From Saccharopolyspora indica (GTDB lineage: Bacteria > Actinomycetota > Actinomycetes > Mycobacteriales > Pseudonocardiaceae), in the NCBI RefSeq assembly GCF_027853965.1, contig NZ_JAQGLB010000001.1, positions 744,001 to 808,000 on the forward strand: DNA of 64,000 nt, written 5' to 3'. Both the position numbers and the translations under genes were made by a program. A model generated the notes under the pieces. That model had not been told where the DNA came from and did not search any database. It saw nothing but the letters and a program-made list of their open reading frames with translations. How positions within the stretch are numbered: position 1 is the stretch's first letter; the number at the start of each line of letters is the position of its first letter. This document shows, piece by piece, positions 32,304-39,782 of this stretch.

Positions 32304-33584
32304 ATGAGCAGGGTACTGGCCCTCACCGACGCACCCGACGACGTCGAACGATTCTGCCGCGGCAGAGAACTGATGCTGTTCCGGATCGGGCAACTGCTGC
32401 CCGAGCAGCACGACTTCACCGCCTTCGAGCAGCAGTACCAGAAGCTGAAGTCCGCATGCGATCTCTCCACGATCGACCTGGTCATCGCCGAGTACATCGA
32501 GGCGCTGCCACTGCTGTACTTCATGCGCCGCGACGGATACCACTGCCCTGCGCTGATGATCCCGCACACCAACCCCTACCCGCTGAACATCCTCTTCTAC
32601 TTCCTGCTGATCGCCCAGCACCCCCACCCCGGCGACCTGGTGATCTGCGGCTCGGCCAACGCCGCCAGCGCCTACCGGCACATCACCGGCATCCCCGCGG
32701 CCAACATCTGCACCTTCGGGATCAAGAACATCTACCGGCCGGGCGACCGCGACCGCGCCCGCAGCAACCTCGGCCTGCCCGCGGACCGGCCGATCCTGCT
32801 CTACACCGGGCGGTTCATGAACGACAAGGGACTGGCCCCGCTGCTGGCCGGCTACCACCGCCTCCGCGCGGCGGACCCGGAGCTGCTGCTGGTCATGTCC
32901 ACCACCCACCTGGACACCCGCTACCACAACCAGCTGGCCGCGCAGCTGGAGCACGTCGTGCGCTTCCAGCGCCTGGACCGCGCGCAGACCGTGGACCTCT
33001 ACAACGCCGCCGACGTCTACGTCTCCGGTGCCACCAGCATCTTCGAGACCTACGGCAAAGCCCCGCTGGAAGCGATGGCGTGCGGGCTGCCGGTGGTCGT
33101 GCCGCGCTTCGACGGATTTCCCTACTACGTCAACGACACCAACGGGGCGCTCGTGGACGTCGACCACCACCCGCAGCCGTGCTTCACCCCCTACGACTTC
33201 GCGGTGATGAACGTCGAGGACTTCACGGTCAAATGCCGGCAGGTGCTCGACCGCGGCACACCGCCGCAGCACCACGTCCCGGACTGGGCCACCTACGACC
33301 ACACCATGGAGGTCCTCACCGAGCTGGTCGGCGAACTCCTGCAACACCCGCGCCGGACCGGCGAAGCCGAACCCTCCCGCAAGATCGACACCACGGCCTA
33401 CCCGGACCCGGTGCGGCGACTGCTCGACCACTACGAGCTGACCTGCACCGACGACCTCGTCCACCGGGCGGGCCACCTCGGCCTGATCGACCGCAGGCAG
33501 CCCGGCGACACCGGCCTCCTGCGGGCGTTGCACGACGAGATCTTCCACACGATGCACGCCGAGACCAGCACCGCGACACCCTGA
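32304..33584 (+). CDS. GT4-family glycosyltransferase
   Basis: A 426-residue GT-B fold transferase. The C-terminal half has LLYTGRFMNDKGLAPLLAGY (start of the donor domain), a VVRFQRLDRAQTVDLYNAADVYV strand-helix, and GKAPLEAMACGLPVVVPRF with the E-x7-E-like donor motif. The N-terminal half is unusual and lacks a G-G-x-x-R loop. The last 60 residues, after the helical end, are rich in charged residues. The acceptor may be the modified peptide or a lipid; not determinable. GCGGAG precedes the ATG. Confidence 0.8.
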   Translation: MSRVLALTDAPDDVERFCRGRELMLFRIGQLLPEQHDFTAFEQQYQKLKSACDLSTIDLVIAEYIEALPLLYFMRRDGYHCPALMIPHTNPYPLNILFYFLLIAQHPHPGDLVICGSANAASAYRHITGIPAANICTFGIKNIYRPGDRDRARSNLGLPADRPILLYTGRFMNDKGLAPLLAGYHRLRAADPELLLVMSTTHLDTRYHNQLAAQLEHVVRFQRLDRAQTVDLYNAADVYVSGATSIFETYGKAPLEAMACGLPVVVPRFDGFPYYVNDTNGALVDVDHHPQPCFTPYDFAVMNVEDFTVKCRQVLDRGTPPQHHVPDWATYDHTMEVLTELVGELLQHPRRTGEAEPSRKIDTTAYPDPVRRLLDHYELTCTDDLVHRAGHLGLIDRRQPGDTGLLRALHDEIFHTMHAETSTATP

Positions 33585-33616
33585 CGCACCGCCGAATCCG
33601 CGAAGGACTGGCACCG

Positions 33617-34813
33617 ATGACGATCCAACCCGACAGCACGGTGTGCCGGCGCTGCGGCATGCCGCTGGCCTACGACACCTACATCAACCAGACCGAGGGC
33701 AACCCGACCTCACCCGAACCCGGGCTGTGCGCGCATTGCGCCGGGGTGCAGACGGGTTCGGTGACCCCGGAACGCGTCTCCAGCCAGGACCGCAGCACCC
33801 AGCTGGAGATGATCTTCCGGATCTACCGGCAGAACCGCCGCTGGCCCCGCCTGCTGGCGCGTGCGGCGACGCGGCTGCACCGGCTGCTGCCCGCCGACAC
33901 CGTCAAGCGCGCCGAACTCGTCAACAGCATCCCCACCCGCAGCAGCCGGTCCACCACCGACGCCGTGGTGCTCTACAGCGGCGGCAAGGACTCCAGCTGG
34001 ATGCTCATGCAGCTGGCCCGGCAACGCGATCTGCGGGTCAAGGCCTGGATGCTCGACCAGGGCTACCAGTCACCCGCGGCGATTAGCAACGCCCGGGCGC
34101 TGTGCGACCGGCTCGGCGTGGAGCTGGTGATCTCCCGCCCGGAGCAGAACCCCATGAACACCCTGTTCCGGCTGGGCTTTTCGATGAACGAGGAAACCGA
34201 CCCGAACCTGCTGCGCGCGGTGATGTCCTACGGGCCCGCCTGCTGGCCGTGCTTCTCCACCATCATCGCCCAGTCCACCGTGTACTGCCACGAGAACGAC
34301 ATCCCGTTCTGCTTCATCGGCACCCAGAAGGGCCAGAACCGCACGAACATGCGGGGCAAGCCCTACGTGCCGGGCGGGCCGCTGCCGCCCCTGGACGCCG
34401 CTGTCGAGGACATGGTCGCCATGCTGCGCGAGCACGCGGAGAAGAAGGCACCCGAGGCGGCCCGGCTGCTGCGGACCTCGCGGACCCGGACGGTGATGGT
34501 GCCCTTCTACGAATTCGTGCCCAAACCACCGCTGGAGCAGAAGCTGGCCGATCTGGAGGCCACCGGCTGGAAGGTGCCGCGCAACACCGGCAGCTGCAGC
34601 ACCAACTGCATGATGAACGAACTGGGCTACCGGATCATGCGCAACCAGTACGGCTTCGACATCTACCAGATCGCCGAGGCCCACGAACAGCGGCTGCAGG
34701 ACAACCCCGCCCCGGCCAACATCGCGGTGCTCGACGAGGAGGCGATCCGGCGCGGGGCCAAGCTCATCGACCTCACCCCGGTGGAATCCCGCAAGTGGGG
34801 CGTGGAGGAATGA
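33617..34813 (+). CDS. PP-loop ATPase with Cys knuckles, N-acetyl-sugar-amidotransferase-like
   Basis: A 398-residue protein. The N-terminal zinc-ribbon-like part has CRRCG and CAHCA (residues about 9-37). The ATP pyrophosphatase loop is VVLYSGGKDSSWML near residue 118. GPACWPCFSTIIAQS and NTGSCSTNCMMNE supply further conserved cysteines. This is the layout of WbpG/PseA-type sugar amidotransferases and of thiolating PP-loop enzymes, which adenylate a carbonyl or hydroxyl and replace it with N or S. No HisH/HisF ammonia partner is nearby. It overlaps functionally, I infer, with the aminotransferase that starts 3 bases after its stop. Confidence 0.75.
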   Translation: MTIQPDSTVCRRCGMPLAYDTYINQTEGNPTSPEPGLCAHCAGVQTGSVTPERVSSQDRSTQLEMIFRIYRQNRRWPRLLARAATRLHRLLPADTVKRAELVNSIPTRSSRSTTDAVVLYSGGKDSSWMLMQLARQRDLRVKAWMLDQGYQSPAAISNARALCDRLGVELVISRPEQNPMNTLFRLGFSMNEETDPNLLRAVMSYGPACWPCFSTIIAQSTVYCHENDIPFCFIGTQKGQNRTNMRGKPYVPGGPLPPLDAAVEDMVAMLREHAEKKAPEAARLLRTSRTRTVMVPFYEFVPKPPLEQKLADLEATGWKVPRNTGSCSTNCMMNELGYRIMRNQYGFDIYQIAEAHEQRLQDNPAPANIAVLDEEAIRRGAKLIDLTPVESRKWGVEE

Positions 34814-34816
34814 CCG

Positions 34817-36040
34817 GTGCACAGCGCTGAACCCGACTGGGCGCAGCTGCGCGCCGAGTTCGACCTCACCCCCGACTACGTGCACCTGGCGCTGTCGATG
34901 CTGACCGCCCACCCGCGCCCGGTGCGCGAAGCCATCGAACGCCACCGCCGGGGCCTGGACACCAACCCCGCCCTGTACTTCCACCGCCGCGACGAGCTGC
35001 ACCGGGCGGTGCTGGAGCGGGCGGGCGCCTACCTCGGGGCGCACCCCGACGCCATCGCCCTCACCGAAAGCACCACGATGGGCCTGGCCGTGGTCTACGG
35101 CGGATTCCGGCTGAAGCCGGGGGAGGAGATCCTCAGCACCGAGCACGAGCACTACGCGGCCACCGAACTGCTCCGCTTCAAAGCCGCCAGCAGCGGCGCG
35201 GCGCACCGCACGATCCGGTTGTACGAGGACCCGCGGCAGGCGACGGTGGCCGAGATCGTCTCCGCGGTGCGCCACGGCCTCGGGGAGCGCACCAGGGTGC
35301 TGGCCTTGACCTGGGTGCACTCCGGGACCGGGGTGAAGCTGCCGCTGGCCGAGATCTCGGCGGTGGTGGCCGAGCACAACCGCCACCGCCCCGCCGACGA
35401 GCAGGTCGTGGTGTGCGTGGACGCCGTGCACGGCCTGGGCGTGGAGGACTTCGAGGTCGCCGACCTGGGCTGCGACTTCTTCGTGGCGGGCTGCCACAAG
35501 TGGTTGTTCGGGCCGCGCGGCACCGGCCTGGTGTGGGGCAGCGACCGCGGCTGGCAGGCGGTGGAGCCGGTCGTGACGTCCTTCGACGTCGAGGTTTTCT
35601 GGCCCTGGTACCTGGGGCGCCTGCCCGACCTCGAAGCACCGAAGGCCCGGATGTGCACGCCAGGCGGGTTTCCCGCCTACGAGCACCGGTGGGCGCTGGC
35701 CGAGGCGTTCGACTTCCACCTCGCCCGCGGCAAGAACACCATCAACGCCCGGATCGCACAGCTCAACGCCCACTGCCAGGCGCGGCTGGCGGAGCTGCCC
35801 GGGGTGCGGGTGCGCACACCCGCGGCGCCGCAGCTGTCCTCCGGGATGGTCTGCCTGGACGTGCCGGGACTGGATCCCGCCGAGGTGGTCGAGCGGATGC
35901 TGCACGCCGGGGTCATCGTCGGTCAGACGCCCTACCGCAGCAGCGCGGTGCGCATCGCCCCCGGAGTGCTCAACAGCGTCCAGGACATCGACCGGGCCGT
36001 CGACGCGCTCGCCCGCGTGATCGACGAGCACGGGCGCTGA
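34817..36040 (+). CDS. Class V PLP aminotransferase (isopenicillin-N-epimerase / cysteine-desulfurase-like)
   Basis: A 407-residue fold-type I PLP enzyme. TESTTMGLAVVYGG begins the cofactor cradle, VCVDAVHGLGVEDF holds the Asp for the pyridine nitrogen, and FVAGCHKWLFGPRGTG the Schiff-base lysine (about residue 223). SSAVRIAPGVLNSVQDIDR near the end carries the substrate-binding Arg. It could transaminate a keto-sugar or amino acid, or mobilise sulfur for the PP-loop protein. GTG at 34817 has GGAGGA 7 bases upstream. A terminator spans its stop. Confidence 0.8.
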   Translation: MHSAEPDWAQLRAEFDLTPDYVHLALSMLTAHPRPVREAIERHRRGLDTNPALYFHRRDELHRAVLERAGAYLGAHPDAIALTESTTMGLAVVYGGFRLKPGEEILSTEHEHYAATELLRFKAASSGAAHRTIRLYEDPRQATVAEIVSAVRHGLGERTRVLALTWVHSGTGVKLPLAEISAVVAEHNRHRPADEQVVVCVDAVHGLGVEDFEVADLGCDFFVAGCHKWLFGPRGTGLVWGSDRGWQAVEPVVTSFDVEVFWPWYLGRLPDLEAPKARMCTPGGFPAYEHRWALAEAFDFHLARGKNTINARIAQLNAHCQARLAELPGVRVRTPAAPQLSSGMVCLDVPGLDPAEVVERMLHAGVIVGQTPYRSSAVRIAPGVLNSVQDIDRAVDALARVIDEHGR

Positions 36041-36056
36041 GGCAGCGCCCGTGCTC
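36026..36056. terminator. 14-bp perfect stem across the aminotransferase stop
   Basis: GAGCACGGGCGCTG, a 3-base AGG loop, and CAGCGCCCGTGCTC. It lies between the convergent aminotransferase and methyltransferase genes and should act both ways. It closes the cluster on the plus strand. Confidence 0.8.
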
Positions 36057-36061
36057 GTTCG

Positions 36062-36904
36062 TCACCTGCCGCGCTCGGCGAGCACGTAGCGCACCGGGCT
36101 GGGGATGGCGATACCGCTGGTGGTGGGATCGCGGTGCGATTCGACTTCGGCGGCGATCTCCGCGGCGATCCCGGCCCGCTGGTGCTCGGGAACCTTCTCC
36201 CAGAACAGCCGCATGCCGTGGGTCCAGGTCCACGCGACGAACTCCTGGCCCGAGGCGGTGCGAATCAGCAGCTCCTCGTCGTGGACGGTGATCGTGCGGA
36301 AGCCGGCCGCGCGCAAGTCGTCGAGCACCTGCTGAGCGCCACCGAAGGCGTCCGACTGCGGGTAGACCTGGGTTCCGCTGCCGTACTCCGCCGACCACTT
36401 CGCGATCGTGCCGAGACCGAAGACCGCCGGTTCCGGGTGCTGCACGGACACCGGGGCCGAGACCGCCAACCGGCCGCCCGGACGCAGGAACCGGTGGTAG
36501 GCGCGGAAAGCCGCCGCGGTGTCGGGTACCATGTGGACGCTCATGCTGCCGATCACGGCATCGAAGCTCTCCGGCGGGAAATCGGGGTTCTGCCCGTCCA
36601 TCGCCCGCACGCTCACCTGCCGCAGGCCGCGCCGGTCCGCCTCCTGACCGGTCGCGGCGGTCATCGCCTCGGACAGGTCGATGCCCACCACCTCACCGCC
36701 CGGACCGACCGCATCGGCAGCGGGGAACAACGCCGCGCCGCGACCGCAGCCGATGTCCAGGACGGACTGTCCCGCACCGATCCCGGCGAGCTCGACGAGT
36801 CTGCGGCCGACGGGCTGGAAGTACTCGACATCATCGTGGTCGTAGACCAGCGCCACCGCGTCGAAGGTGTTCCGCAGCGTTTCCTGGACACGGGCATCTG
36901 ACAT
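36062..36904 (-). CDS. Class I SAM-dependent methyltransferase
   Basis: A 280-residue Rossmann methyltransferase. SVLDIGCGRGAALFPAAD (near residue 50) is the SAM motif I, VVGIDLSEAMTAA motif II, and FDAVIGSMSVHMVPDTAAAF motif IV. The arrangement is of the UbiE/Methyltransf_11 type used in secondary metabolism. AAGGGGA precedes the ATG at 36904. It is convergent with the aminotransferase gene, 21 bases apart, so it may be either the last tailoring enzyme of the peptide cluster or an unrelated neighbour. Confidence 0.82.
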   Translation of the reverse strand: MSDARVQETLRNTFDAVALVYDHDDVEYFQPVGRRLVELAGIGAGQSVLDIGCGRGAALFPAADAVGPGGEVVGIDLSEAMTAATGQEADRRGLRQVSVRAMDGQNPDFPPESFDAVIGSMSVHMVPDTAAAFRAYHRFLRPGGRLAVSAPVSVQHPEPAVFGLGTIAKWSAEYGSGTQVYPQSDAFGGAQQVLDDLRAAGFRTITVHDEELLIRTASGQEFVAWTWTHGMRLFWEKVPEHQRAGIAAEIAAEVESHRDPTTSGIAIPSPVRYVLAERGR

Positions 36905-37018
36905 GCAGCAATCCCCTTGTCTGTGAAGAGCCTGGCACATCTGGCGGCCACTGCTGAAGCTAGTGACCGGCCAGTCGGGCAGGTACCACCCAGCGGAGGA
37001 ATGTGCGCGCGAGCAACG

Positions 37019-37804
37019 TCAGGCCCGCAGGTGCACGACGTGGCAGCGCGCGTCGGTGGGCAGGATCCGCTGGGTGCCGCCGGTGAAGCGCACCAGGACC
37101 CGGCCGCTGCTGCCGGGGGTGACCTGTTCGACGATGCCGACGGGCCCGATCGGGCCGTAGAGGCGGACGGGGTCGCCGGGCAGCAGTTCGTCGGCGCGGA
37201 CGCGTTCGCGGTTGATCGCCGCTGAGGCCGGGCGCAGCCAGCGGATCGTGGCGTACCAGGCGGTGCAGGTCAGCGCGGGCAGCGCGACGGGCAGCCACGG
37301 TGCGAGGTCGGTGAGGGCGAGCCCGGGAGCGGCGCCGGCCAGGGCCGCCCACAGCCCGGAGCTGATGGGGTGGCGGCCCAGTTGCAGCCAGCCGGTGGTG
37401 CGGATCGTGCCGTCGGGTCGCTGCCCGCGCGGTGGTGGCGGCGGTTCGTCGGGGAAGTCGAACTGGTCGGTGTCGCGGGTGGTCTCCGGGGCGCTCTTGC
37501 CCAGCGGTTCGCGTGCGTCGCTGATCGCGGCGATCTCCGTGGTGACCTCGGTCGGCGCGGGGTGGGTGCGCAGGGGTGCGTCGAAGCGGGCGGTGCCGGG
37601 GTTGAGCAGGGTGCGCAGCATCGCCACTTCGGTGTCGCGGCGGTGTCCGCAGACGGGGCAGCTCAGCGCGGCACCGGTGGGTGCTCGTTCGTCCGGTGCG
37701 GCGGTCAGCGGGCCGTGCCCGTGGGGGCATTGCGGTGCGTGGGGCCCGTTTTCGAGGATGTGCAGGGCGCTGGTCGGGGTGCGGTCGGTATCGGAGTTCA
37801 CCAT
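37019..37804 (-). CDS. Hypothetical membrane protein with zinc-ribbon-like N-terminus
   Basis: A 261-residue protein of unknown family. The N-terminus has CPHGHGPL and CPVCGHR (possible zinc ribbon); a Pro-rich segment is followed by one or two hydrophobic helices (SSGLWAALAGAAPGLALTDL and PWLPVALPALTCTAWYATI), then a C-terminal beta-rich part beginning GDPVRLYGPIGPVGIVEQV, which resembles a small SH3-like barrel. GAGGTGG precedes the ATG at 37804. It overlaps the upstream secreted-protein gene by 7 bases, so the pair is coupled. Confidence 0.55.
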   Translation of the reverse strand: MVNSDTDRTPTSALHILENGPHAPQCPHGHGPLTAAPDERAPTGAALSCPVCGHRRDTEVAMLRTLLNPGTARFDAPLRTHPAPTEVTTEIAAISDAREPLGKSAPETTRDTDQFDFPDEPPPPPRGQRPDGTIRTTGWLQLGRHPISSGLWAALAGAAPGLALTDLAPWLPVALPALTCTAWYATIRWLRPASAAINRERVRADELLPGDPVRLYGPIGPVGIVEQVTPGSSGRVLVRFTGGTQRILPTDARCHVVHLRA

Positions 37805-38316
37805 CGGGTGGTCCACCTCAGCTCGCCGTCGTCGTCGCGTTCGCAGCTGGCGGCCGCGCCGCTGGGGGTGCGGCCGGTGTCGCCTTCCTCGGAGCAGCGC
37901 TCGTTGCGGGTGACCACCGGAACCCGGTCCTCGTCGGGCTCGGTGGCGGTGGTCGTCGGTGCGGGGCTGGGCACCGGCCGCTCGACGGGTTCCGGGCGGG
38001 GGCTCGGCGGTGGGGTGCTCGTGCGCCGCGTGCTGGTCGGAGTCGTGGTCGTGGCCGGGGTGCGGCGGGATGTCGTCGTGGTCGGCTGGGCGCTGGTGGT
38101 GGGGGCCGCCGTGGTGCTCGGCACGGATGGCGCGGGTGGTGGGGGAGCGGCCACCGGGGGAGCGGGCTGAGCGAGTTCGGTGCTGGCCGGGCTCGGCAGG
38201 GCGTTGAGACCGGTGGTGGCGGTCGCGGCCAGCAGCGCGGCGGCCGGCAGCAGCCTGGCGGCCACCGGAGTGCGCCACCACCAGCGGCGCAGCGTGGCGG
38301 GGGTCTGGGCAGGCAA
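37798..38316 (-). CDS. Secreted or membrane-anchored Pro/Thr-rich protein
   Basis: TTG at 38316 with AAGGAG 8 bases upstream gives 172 residues. A basic start (TLRRWWWR) precedes a hydrophobic segment, PVAARLLPAAALLAATATTG, then about 90 residues of Pro, Thr and Ala, and a C-terminal knob with two cysteines (CSEEGDTGRTPSGAAASC). The Pro/Thr stretch suggests a cell-wall-spanning linker. Function unknown. Confidence 0.5.
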   Translation of the reverse strand: MPAQTPATLRRWWWRTPVAARLLPAAALLAATATTGLNALPSPASTELAQPAPPVAAPPPPAPSVPSTTAAPTTSAQPTTTTSRRTPATTTTPTSTRRTSTPPPSPRPEPVERPVPSPAPTTTATEPDEDRVPVVTRNERCSEEGDTGRTPSGAAASCERDDDGELRWTTRW

Positions 38317-38543
38317 CGGAAGAGCGCTCCTTGTCGCGTTGGTGCCGTGTTTTCCCCGACCGGCGGGGCGAATCGTAGCGAATTCGTCACGATTCGGTGT
38401 CCAGCGGGCAAACCGCGACCCCGCTCGGTGGCCTGTTTCCGGTGCGCACGGCAACGCCGGCACCCGAATGTGATCTGCACCTCGCGCGCCGCGGGAACCC
38501 CTGCCGCACACCGGGAACGCATGCCCGGGCACAGCCCGTGATC

Positions 38544-38570
38544 ATCCCTTGTGGACGGTCCACAGGGGAT
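38544..38570 (-). terminator. Hairpin between secreted-protein gene and flavin-oxidase-like gene
   Basis: ATCCCTTGTGGAC and GTCCACAGGGGAT pair at 13 positions (one wobble) with a 1-base centre. It lies downstream of the minus-strand stop at 38615. The rest of the 298-base gap shows no gene. Confidence 0.5.
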
Positions 38571-38614
38571 GCGGCGGTCGCCCGCGCTCGAGGCGGTGTC
38601 GTGCCGGTCCGCGC

Positions 38615-39067
38615 TCAGACCGAAAAGCTGAGATCCCTGGCGGTCAGCGAAACCGGGCGCAACCGCAGCCACAACGCCCCGCTGCCGGCGGGATCGTCGT
38701 GCACGATGCGGCGGAACCGCCGATCCCACCGCGACTCGTCGGCGCCGAGGTAGCGGGAGAGCTTGCGCCGGCCGCGCGAGACGTCGAAGGGCACGATGTC
38801 GGCATCACCGCGAGCGGTGACCTGCCGGACCACGCCCGTGGCGAGATCGCACTCGTCGACGACCAGGGCGATCGCGGGATCCGCCCGCACCCGGCCCGGC
38901 AGCTTCGCCCAGCTGCCGGTGATGATCCAGAACGCCTGCTCCTCCCAGAGGAACCACGTCGGCCGCACGGTCGGCCCGTTGGTGGCCACCCGCGCGGTCA
39001 GCGGCCGCGCCAAAAAACCCGCCACGTCGAAGTCCGGCTCGATCCTGCGCTGCGCGTCGGTCTCCAT
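38615..39067 (-). CDS. Pyridoxamine-5'-phosphate-oxidase-fold (PPOX) protein
   Basis: A 150-residue split-barrel flavin- or F420-binding protein. Typical elements are FLARPLTARVATNGPTVRPT, WFLWEEQAFWIITG, and RADPAIALVVDECDLATGVV. No specific substrate can be read; many actinobacterial members use F420. ATG at 39067 is preferred, with a GTG two codons earlier possible. A MerR-like inverted repeat (ACCTCCA-n6-TGGAGGT) lies 15 bases upstream. Confidence 0.78.
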   Translation of the reverse strand: METDAQRRIEPDFDVAGFLARPLTARVATNGPTVRPTWFLWEEQAFWIITGSWAKLPGRVRADPAIALVVDECDLATGVVRQVTARGDADIVPFDVSRGRRKLSRYLGADESRWDRRFRRIVHDDPAGSGALWLRLRPVSLTARDLSFSV

Positions 39068-39081
39068 CCGCACAGCATGAA

Positions 39082-39101
39082 ACCTCCACCGCGCTGGAGG
39101 T
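39082..39101. promoter_or_regulatory. Inverted repeat ACCTCCA-n6-TGGAGGT
   Basis: Seven-base arms with a 6-base GC centre, upstream of the PPOX gene and just after the CGNR gene stop. The spacing resembles MerR-type operators; no MerR gene is adjacent. Confidence 0.4.
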
Positions 39102-39115
39102 CAACCCGCCCCGGA

Positions 39116-39700
39116 TCAGCCGGCACCCGTCGGTGCGGCGGCGCCGTTCTTGCGCCGGTTGGCGTTGAAGCGCGCCTTCTTCTGGCGATTCCCGCAGGTG
39201 TTCATGTCGCACCACTTGCGGGTGCGGCTCTGGCTGGTGTCGAAGAACGCGGCCCGGCAGGTCGGCGATGCGCACAGGGCCAACTTCCCGTCCCGTTCGC
39301 CCGCGATGATGCTGATCGCATCAGCGGCGATCACGCCGAGAGCGTCCTCCACGCAGTCCGAACCGAGTCGCCACCGACGATCGCCGTCAGGCGTCAGGAT
39401 CGCCGCGGCCCGTCCCTGAACGCTGCGGTCGTTGATGATCTGGAGGGCCGAGGCGGGAAGCGGGTCCTGGATCGCGGTCGCCGTCGCGGCGGCGTGGACG
39501 GCTTCCCGCAGCTCCCGGGCGAGTTCGAGCTGGGCGGCGGTGCAGGAGTCCACGGCCAGGCCGTGGATCGCCAGCCAGTCGACGAGCCGCTGCGGCACGG
39601 GAATGCGCTCCACGGGCTCACCGCTGCGCTCGGTCAGGGTCGCCGTGAAGCTGGTCGCCAGAACGCTGCCGAGGCGGAAGTCGGGGAACCCAGCACGCAT
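39116..39700 (-). CDS. CGNR zinc-finger regulator
   Basis: A 194-residue protein with an N-terminal ABATE-like stress/ligand domain and the C-terminal CGNR finger: LCASPTCRAAFFD (first Cys pair) and RKWCDMNTCGNRQKKARF (second pair with C-G-N-R). Such proteins are transcription regulators in actinomycetes. The ATG at 39700 lies 3 bases from the first of two repeated AACC-n9-GGTT sites. It is divergent from an epoxide hydrolase gene, which is its probable target. Confidence 0.85.
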   Translation of the reverse strand: MRAGFPDFRLGSVLATSFTATLTERSGEPVERIPVPQRLVDWLAIHGLAVDSCTAAQLELARELREAVHAAATATAIQDPLPASALQIINDRSVQGRAAAILTPDGDRRWRLGSDCVEDALGVIAADAISIIAGERDGKLALCASPTCRAAFFDTSQSRTRKWCDMNTCGNRQKKARFNANRRKNGAAAPTGAG

Positions 39701-39702
39701 GG

Positions 39703-39719
39703 AACCACCTTAGCCGGTT
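39703..39719. promoter_or_regulatory. CGNR operator, copy 1
   Basis: AACCACCTTAGCCGGTT, an interrupted palindrome of form AACC-nn-CT-n-AG-nn-GGTT. It is repeated at 39745-39761; the centres are 42 bases apart, about four helical turns. Confidence 0.6.
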
Positions 39720-39744
39720 GCCCGTGGGAAGATCCACATGCTAG

Positions 39745-39761
39745 AACCACCTAAGCCGGTT
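39745..39761. promoter_or_regulatory. CGNR operator, copy 2
   Basis: AACCACCTAAGCCGGTT, 16 of 17 identical to copy 1 and in the same orientation, 22 bases before the epoxide hydrolase ATG. Confidence 0.6.
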
Positions 39762-39782
39762 CCGTGATGGTCAGGAGACCCC

